From: Chloranthus sessilifolius
Lineage: Eukaryota > Streptophyta > Magnoliopsida > Chloranthales > Chloranthaceae
Assembly: GCA_021018995.1 (NCBI GenBank)
Contig: JAJIZI010000022.1
Location: forward strand, 124,001-188,000
Reading direction: 5' to 3'
DNA: 64,000 bases
The notes under the pieces are model-generated. The model had not been told where the DNA came from. It did no database searches and saw only the letters and a program-made list of their open reading frames with translations. The translations under genes and the position numbers were made by a program. Numbering within the stretch: position 1 is the first letter of the stretch; each line of letters opens with the position of its first letter. This document shows, one piece after another, positions 56,891-64,000 of the stretch.

Positions 56891-57846
56891 ACTTCTTTGA
56901 CAGATGATAATACCCACTGTCAAAATAGCTTGAGCAATAGCATTTATCATTTATTCAGTGTGACATAACAATGTAAGTGCTAAGTGTCATGCCATGTGGC
57001 CCCAATCTAAGCTAGCACATGAACCAATGAGTCTGACCATTTCTGGAAAATCACATTGCATTAGCCACCATTATTCTAGGTCACCATTTTTTCTACTTTG
57101 TAGTTTTTCTTTGTGAGAAGTTGTATTTTGCCAATAGAAATAAACATTTGTAGTTAAAGAGTCAAATTTTGATATAGTGATATACGTTCCGGAAAAAATT
57201 AAGCATGTTGACTCTTCTTTACTCTATAGGTCACTGGAAGAAGGGGTAGAGCCAAGCCTTTGCCATTTAAGTTGGAGTCCAGTGGTGTTTGGGGCTTTGC
57301 AGGATCAAATGTTGGAAACTCTCAGATCTTTGCTAAATTCATTGCACCTTGTTATTATATGAATAAGTGAGTTTAGTCTTAATTAGTTCATGCAGTTTGT
57401 TTTAATGTAGGAGTTGACAAATCTTATCCTAATCACCATTATATAACTGATATCACAATTTTTCACTAAGCAACCTGCTTTTAGTTGCATAGTGCTAGAT
57501 AATCACATGTTTGTTATTTTTAGTTCATGGTTCATGCATTAACTGATATTTCCATATACTTTGATCTCGCTTGGCCTAGAGGTCATTGTTGAGAGAAAAT
57601 TAGATTATTTCACAGCTTAATATGCATACTCTATGTAAGCTTCCTATTGCTAGCATCTCTCATGTTGCCAAAGGACGCTCTTGTGTATGGAATACAATTC
57701 ATCAAAGCCAGCTCAAGGAAGCTAGCTTGTGGTTTTTATTAACCATAGAAAAAGAAGGTAGTTGTAGTTTCCTTCTAATATGCAAGCATACCATGCAGTT
57801 TCATCCTTAGGGTGGCATCTCTCCCAAGCAATTTATAAAACTTATG
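56891..57846 (+). other. Spacer between the two solo LTRs, possible degenerate importin-alpha exon
   Basis: Mostly A/T-rich intron-like sequence. After CTTTACTCTATAG (about 57229) a segment to about 57355 reads, in one frame, LPFKLESSGVWGFAGSNVG and SQIFAKFIA. This loosely resembles the N-terminal armadillo region of plant importin-alpha (LPxMVxGVWSDD and QLEATTQFRKLLSI). The match is weak, but it lies on the same strand and upstream of the clear importin-alpha exons at 62271 onward. A 62-codon frame at 57622 is not recognised. Confidence 0.3.
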
Positions 57847-58213
57847 TGTGACAGCCTGGATTTCGGCACCCCGAAACCCATGCCATCAGCACAATCCTCC
57901 AGACCGTGCCCCAAAGCTTAGCACGGAACATTGGTATAACAAGCACCACATAATAATTAAAGCAATAAATCTCATTAAAGCGGAAAACGTTAATATGCCC
58001 AACTGACATATTCAAAAGACAGTTCTACCTTCATGCCACTGCATGAATAGAGAACCGACCCGGACCATCGATGATACTCAGATCACCCCAGATGGTTCGC
58101 CAAAAGAATAATCTAGTTTAATTACATTGTTTCAAAAATAAAGGCTTGACATACCAAGCCGCACTACTATGCTCACAAAATTGACTCTCTATCAAAGTGC
58201 TCAGCAGAGTCAC

Positions 58214-58320
58214 CTAGAAGAAGTCCTCGGGAGGAGGCTTCAACTCATCTTCAGGTACGTAATCCTAATCACCTGGATCCACATCCCCCGAAGCCTCCGC
58301 TGCTGCTATCAATGGACCTG
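58214..58320 (-). other. Counterpart of the PPPEDFF segment in solo LTR B
   Basis: The minus strand reads AAAEASGDVDPGD, a stop, then DYVPEDELKPPPEDFF and TAG at 58216-58214. It is similar to 54711-54815 in protein sequence while differing at several third codon positions. Confidence 0.3.
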
Positions 58321-59386
58321 CGACATATAGTCATAAGGGTGAGCTACATCCTAGCTCAATAGGGAACAACACAATGAACATATAAGTCAAAACTCACATA
58401 TATTCCATGATATTCAAAGCATGATGAATCTATGCATTTGCTAGAAAACCAATTAAAAACAGATGATTTATACTCAATTTACTGGTAAGTTGCATGTATT
58501 ACTTTACTGTTGATTTAATCATGAATGACACTGAACAGGCCTAAAGCAAAACTTAAATCTTCAACTTAAGTAATCCCCGAGCAATATAGCATCGAGCCCC
58601 GATGAGATACCCTTCATCGTCATCTAATTAGACAATTGTAAAAACATGTATTCCATGGGAATACGACCCAAACCCCTTTCTCACTAGGCGGCGGGGTTAA
58701 ATATCACACAACATCCCTGGGATGTACTTATGGTCAAGGATAAACCTCTCGGTGTATGCGGATTCGCCAGCATCGTCGGTCACGGATATCCTGCCGCGTC
58801 AGTGGTGGGTATCCCGCCACGTCGGTGGGGTATCCTCCAAACCTCAAATAACAAAAATATCATGTGCACTATATATAGTTATTCACCGTGTAAATGTGCT
58901 ATCTTATATCAGTTAGGCCTCAACAGTAATTATTCAATCACATGTATACATCCCTGGGATGTATACATACCCGCATCACACCTGATGCCTTTATTACTTT
59001 CTCATCCCCAGGGGATGTCTCAATCTCATTAGATTATTGGTTCTTAATCACTTGCATCACATAGATGCTCTTATCACATTCACGGTGTCACACACACACA
59101 CCCATTTTCACAAAGCTTTTCATAATTTAAAACAACTTCAATTTAATAATTATATCACTACATATATGCTCTTGAAATTAAAGTACATGTTCAAGGTGTT
59201 TCCTACCTCGAGTCTTTGAAATTCTAAGCATCAAGGTCTCACGCGGCTCCTTGTGCTCATATTCATACGTACCACCTATAGTACAACATAACACATGTAA
59301 CTCATCACTAAAGGTGTAACAAAGAAGGTCCGAGACCCTCCCTGAATCTCAAAGTCAACTATAAAGTTTAAGCAAAACTGTCAAAG

Positions 59387-59741
59387 TCGATTAATCGATT
59401 CCCAAAATCGATTAATCGAAATGCAACTCGATTAATCAATTCCCAAAATCGATTAATCGAGATTCAAATTCGATTAATTGATCCCAAATCGATTAATCGA
59501 GGTCTCCAACATAAAGCAGTCGATTCTTAAATCGAGTAGTCGAGATCTTAAAATCAATTAATCGATCCAAAATCGATTAATCGAAATCCCAATTCGATTA
59601 GTCGATTTCCCCAGATTTCATTTCTCCAGTGACTGGAGCTTCCCAGTCGATTTCCAAATCAACTAATCGAAATCGGGCCTTCATGACTTTTCAACTTCTC
59701 AGACCAAATCGATTAATCGAAATCTCAAATCGATTAATCGA
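59387..59741. repeat. Cluster of TCGATTAATCGA palindromes in solo LTR B
   Basis: Seven exact copies by my count plus about six variants (such as CGATTAGTCG and CAATTAATCG) in 355 bp, at the position corresponding to the cluster in solo LTR A. Confidence 0.85.
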
Positions 59742-60337
59742 TTTGGCCAGACTCAGCCCCCTTTTTGGGTTGTTCTTCCAAATCCTGCTCAAACAATCTT
59801 CTTTCTTTTTCTAGGCCTTTATCCTATGATTTTAAGTAAATTTTGACTGCAATTAAACCTCTATGATCTATGCATTCAATTCACATAAATTTTACCTCAA
59901 TCAAATCTCATTTGCTTGGATCTCAAGGTTGGAATGGCTAGGGTTCCAGCTTTGTCTCGAGCGGATCCCTCACGTCGAATCCGGCCTTAAATGCTCGAAT
60001 CCCCCCTTGGCTTGCATTCACTCCTTGCACAACAACCCCTCTTTACTTCTCTCCCTCTCTCTCTCTTCTTAACTCTCTTCAACAACCAAACAAGAGTAAT
60101 TTAGGGTTCTTTAACCCCTTTATACTCATTTGCCATGTGTTGAGCACATACACCCCAGATGGGTGTATGTGGTTCCAGATTTCCCTCACACTCCACACAC
60201 TTGCATTAATTTCTCATCACATCCGTTCATCACTCCTCGAGTCAACTAGTGGACTCCTACTTGGTCAAACCTATGGCCAATTGGGCATGGATCTCGAGGT
60301 CACTGTTTAACTCAAATTTTTGGGTTATTACATTATG

Positions 60338-62270
60338 TGACCGAGCCATCTTGTAGTTCTAGCAAGATCAGTAGGTTCATCATTTTCCATTCAGTTGTGC
60401 TTTAAGGTATGGTACCTCACATGCCTCAAATTGAAAAAGAAAACATAACTTTATGGAAAGAATTATGAGCAACAATGTTTTCCCCTCAATTACCAGACTA
60501 AGAAATAATGGGGAAATGGAGAAAATGATGCAAGAAATGCTTCCTTATCATCAGTTACTGTAGTTAAGATTATTGCTAGAAAAAAAATGTGAGAATCAGA
60601 AAGCAGGAAATGTGGGTATTTTTGTAGGGGTTGAAACTGTTTTCTTGATAGGTATGGCTTTTGCATCTTCAAGAGGAAAAAAACCATTTAAGCTGTTTCA
60701 GATTAGAGCTTCATAACTTAGGTAGGGAGATAGAAGTAGATCACAAAGAAAGGAAAATTCTTGAAATTTAATAAAGACTTGCCTCTAATCCCAACAAAGA
60801 ATCAACAATTAGAGAGAAAAGATCAACCAATGTTTGGAGTTTCATGAACCCAAGCGAATACTCAATTTTATGGTTTTGGTATTATGTCATGGATTTTGGC
60901 TTTTTAAGGGGGGTTTCCTAATCAATTTTGATGAGTTCTTTTATGGTTTTTTAAAATCAAGTTTCTTGGGTTTTTTCTGAAGTTTTCTAGAGGGGTTTTA
61001 GGATATTTTGTCAAATTTTCTTTTTATCAATTTTGATGGCCATTTTTGTGCTTTAGATGTTTTTTTTGGTTGATTTTGATGAGTTCTTTTGGAGTTTTCC
61101 ATCAAATTTGACACTTTTGTCTCTTTTATGATTTTGGTATGTTAGGTAATTTCAATTGTGTTCAAGAATCTTTTACAATTTTTTACGTTTTTTAATATGT
61201 TCTATTATATATAATCATGGTTTGAAAGACCAAATAGCATAGCAAAAATGTAGGTAATATGATGTAATTTCTTGGGAAGGAAATGCAAATTTGTATTAAA
61301 AAATAAATACCTATATTTTGAATACCGATAATTTTGAGTTTTAAAAAATAATATATATATATATGGGCACCAAAATTTCGGCTTGACTTACAATATTTCG
61401 GCCGAAATTTTGTCCGGGATTTTCGGCCAAATTCTCAAAATTTCTGTGGGGATCAAAATGGCTCAATTTAGATAAGATAAGAACCGATTAATTATATATA
61501 GTAGCTTTTATATTAACACAAGAGTCTAGATGATGATTTGGTCAAAGTTGAAAACCTTTTAGTGCTACAATGTCATAAATTTTTGTATTGGGTTCTATTA
61601 TACAATTGAATGGAGAAATGAGAGACAACATGAAGTACTTGGAGTAATAGAGTGTAGCCCTGAACAAAAATGAGTACAAAAATAAAATAATCAAAGCCAA
61701 TTGCAAATGAACAGGACAAGGCGAGAACAATGTCGATGGATGGTGATGGGGGGTTTTATTTTCTTTAATAAACTTTAGGCTCATCTGGGGGCTCTTTACT
61801 TTTGTTATATAATTATAGGAACTATGTCCAAAGTCTTGATTCTTTATTGTTATTGATTGCTATGCGTCTGTAATCCAAGAGTTCTTTATTTTTTATGAAA
61901 GGAAAGTAATGATAGCCAACAGATCTATAGTACTATTGATTATTTCTGATGCTCTGATGTTGAAATGATACATGCAATTTGAGTCAGAGTTAAGAATGAC
62001 TAATTTTATTTCTGGCTTTGTTAATGCATTGATAAAAAAATGTGGTTTGTAGTATGTTAGCTGTATAAAACTATCTTTTTGTTGTGAAATGTTTTGTCTT
62101 CTTTTTTGCATCAAGTTTGATCTCATCAGATCAGACCCAATTGTACATTATCAGTATTCAACGATACTGTATCCGAGTTTCATACCTTGTTTACAATGAA
62201 TAAAGTTCATTATTATGTGCAAAAGGAATGGTGAACATCAAGTCTTCATTAATTTAGCCTTTATTTGCAG
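60338..62270 (+). other. Intron-like A/T-rich DNA upstream of importin-alpha exons
   Basis: No gene seen. It contains loosely repeated TTTTGATGAGTTCTTTT units (about 60925-61100), a TA dinucleotide run at 61349-61364, and a TTTCGGCCGAAATTTT palindromic stretch near 61395-61435. Short open frames here lack any recognisable motif. Confidence 0.5.
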
Positions 62271-62637
62271 TTCGAGGCAGCATGGCTTTGACCAATATAG
62301 CTTCAAAGACCTCACAACATACCCATGTTGTCATGGTGCTATTTCGTTTTTTGTGCAACTTCTTAGCTCTTCAAGTGGTGAGGTTTGAGAACAGGTCGAC
62401 TTGCCTCTCTCTTTCTCTCTTTGTCATTGGTAAGTCAATCATAGTCATCAAATTCTCCAATTTTTTTTTAAAATTCGTGAATAATTCCCGAATTTGAGGT
62501 TCTTCGAACTAATCGCGAATTATTTGCGATTTTTTCAAAAAAATCGTATGTTTGTTAAAAATCACAAATAATTCACAATTTATTCAATAAGTTGCGATTT
62601 TAATATGTTTTAAACTCTTTAATACTTTTTAATCTTT

Positions 62638-62658
62638 AAAAAAAAAAAAAAAAAAAAA
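62638..62658 (+). repeat. Poly-A run in importin-alpha intron
   Basis: Twenty-one consecutive A bases. No retroposed element could be defined next to it. Confidence 0.8.
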
Positions 62659-62960
62659 GATTTTTCTCTTTGATTTTTGTCTGAATATTTCTAGAACTTG
62701 TCAAATTTTGTCGGATTTTAACCTTGCCGGCTTGGTGACTATGAGGTCAATCACCAAAAAAATGTGTTTTTATATTGGTTCCTTTTCTCTTATCTTTAAA
62801 CAGACTGTATGGGCATTGGGTAATGTAGCTGGTGACTCACTAAGTTGTAGGGATCTTGCTCTTAGTGATGGTGCCCTCATGCCATTCTGGCTCAATTAAA
62901 TAAACATTCTAGACTATCCATGCTTAGGAATGCTACTTGGACTTTATCCAATTTGAACAG

Positions 62961-63597
62961 GTATCTAGACAATAGCATTCATTTGCTTCGTAATTTTTTT
63001 TGCAAATGCAGTGGCATGGGTTGGCTGATATTGTGTGACTTTCTTTGGTTGGTCATATCAGGCAAAACTTGCATTGCCAGTTCTGTGGCATCTTATACAT
63101 TCAATTGATGAGGAAGTTCTAACATATGCTTGTTGGGCTCTATCTTATCTCTCTGATGGTTCAAATGAAAAAATTCAGGCTGTAATTAATTCAGGTTGTT
63201 GTCCAAGATTAGTGGGACTTTATCTAATTTGAACAGGTATCTAGACAGTAGCATTCATTTGTTGTCCAAGATTAGTAGGACTTTATCCAATTTGAACAGG
63301 AATGCTACATGGACTTTATCCAATTTGAACAGGTATCTAGACAGTAACATTCATTTCCTTCGTAATTTTTTTTGCAAATGCAGTGGCATGGGTTGGCTGA
63401 TATTGTGTGGCTTTCTTTGGTTGTTCATATCAGACAAAACTTGTATTGTCAGTTCTATAACATCTTATACATTCAGCTGATGAGGAAGTTCTAGCATATG
63501 CTTGTTGGACTCTATCTCATCTCTCTGATGGTTCAAATGAAAAAATTCAAGCTTTAATTCATTCAGGTTGTTGTCCAAGATTAGTGAGACTTCTGTT
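62961..63597 (+). repeat. Tandem duplication (372-bp offset) within the importin-alpha pseudogene
   Basis: The donor GTATCTAGAC at 62961 and the exon start at 63062 recur at 63333 and 63434, both exactly 372 bp later, and the intron between is nearly identical. The junction region 63206-63332 fuses CCAAGATTAGTGGGACTT to the end of the previous exon (TATCTAATTTGAACAG), sharing GGACTT microhomology. It includes a further short repeat of the same joint at 63262-63300. Confidence 0.8.
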
Positions 63598-64000
63598 GTA
63601 AGAATCTATCTACAATTTGCATATTTTATTTTTGGGATTGCTTATATTAAAAGCCCTTTGTAGATTTAATTATGTTGGCAGCTTCTCGTTTTCTTGTTTT
63701 CCTGTTCTGTTAGCTTCATAAGCATTTTTTTCCCCTTATATAGGGTCAGTCTTTTTAGTTTTGTGTTTTCTCTTGAAGAAGCCTATAACTGACTAGATTT
63801 GTATAAGTATTGATGCTAGCTCCTCATCGTAATCCTCATCTCTCACGCATCGCACGCAAGGTCCACTAGTATATTTTTGCCATATGCTCCCAAGCATCAC
63901 TCCATGACTCTACTTCCTCTTTTATTCTCATCCTTCCTTCCCAATTTCTCAGAGATGAAAGGATAAGTTTTTGCATTTTCAAACTGGTGTGGGGTGTGGT
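63598..64000. other. Intron-like tail of the window
   Basis: Follows the GTAAGA donor at 63598. T-rich, no further importin-alpha exon or other gene recognised before the window ends. Confidence 0.5.

Larger units (their letters stand above)
57847..60332 (-). mobile_element. Solo LTR B of the same chromovirus-like family, with TTATG duplication
   Basis: 2486 bp from TGTGACAG to TTATTACA, flanked on both sides by TTATG (57842-57846 and 60333-60337), a perfect 5-bp target-site duplication. On the minus strand it begins TGTAATAACCC, has a TATAAAGG box followed by GGTTAAAGAACCC (near 60095-60125), and ends GGGGTGCCGAAATCCAGGCTGTCACA. Those are standard LTR features, so the transcribed strand is minus. 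There is no internal region, so it arose by LTR-LTR recombination. It lies between the possible early importin-alpha exon and the clear ones. Confidence 0.85.
62271..63597 (+). pseudogene. Importin-alpha (karyopherin) armadillo-repeat pseudogene fragment with internal duplication
   Basis: Importin-alpha carries nuclear-localisation-signal cargo into the nucleus. Exon-like pieces follow the plant importin-alpha order. (1) 62271-62394, after TTTATTTGCAG: FEAAW, LTNIAS, HGA, FVQLLSS and EQ, with a lost G after TGG and CGA changed to TGA. (2) 62804-62960: [11 protein letters not shown] and CRDL, then after a shift [22 protein letters not shown]. (3) 63062-63236: [29 protein letters not shown] and [14 protein letters not shown], fused to a piece of exon 2. 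(4) 63434-63597: a second version of piece 3 with TAA at 63458-63460, ending at a GTAAGA donor. The frameshifts and stops show it is not functional as written. The true gene start and end were not found. Confidence 0.8.

Overview
The window is plant nuclear DNA. The evidence is a Ty3/gypsy LTR retrotransposon primed by tRNA-Asp, chromovirus-like solo LTRs, and importin-alpha exons with plant-style introns. I cannot name the species. No bacterial, CRISPR, rRNA or tRNA gene was seen.

Positions 1-54247 (about 85% of the window) are a head-to-tail array of one Ty3/gypsy element, most likely Athila-type, in which neighbouring copies share a single LTR. The order is: 3' part of copy 0, LTR1, copy 1, LTR2, copy 2, LTR3, copy 3, LTR4, copy 4, LTR5, copy 5, LTR6, then flanking DNA. 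The period is about 10 kb. Each LTR is about 1.8 kb, begins TGTTAAG and ends CAACA or GACAACA, and carries a TATAAATA box. It is followed six bases later by a primer-binding site matching the 3' end of tRNA-Asp. Each internal region then has gag (Retrotrans_gag domain and one CCHC knuckle), protease (DLGAS), reverse transcriptase (FMDD), RNase H and integrase (HHCC, DD35E). About 2.5 kb of mostly non-coding 3' DNA and a G-rich polypurine tract follow. No copy has a fully open gag-pol: copies 1 and 2 are broken in a few places, copy 3 more, and copies 4 and 5 heavily.

Much of the apparent decay in copies 3-5 comes in patches with sharp edges and falls on CAG/CTG trinucleotides. Clean, nearly identical stretches lie between the patches. 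This looks more like uncorrected long-read base-calling error at CHG-methylated cytosines in an unpolishable repeat than like ageing, so many of the frameshifts may not be real.

Positions 54248-64000 are the right flank. Two related solo LTRs of a different element (about 54358-56890 and 57847-60332) lie in minus orientation. The second has a perfect TTATG target-site duplication. Both carry a cluster of the palindrome TCGATTAATCGA. From 62271 onward there are plus-strand exons of a broken importin-alpha (karyopherin, armadillo-repeat) gene, part of which is tandemly duplicated with an offset of 372 bp. A possible earlier exon of the same gene lies near 57230-57355, which would place the second solo LTR inside one of its introns.
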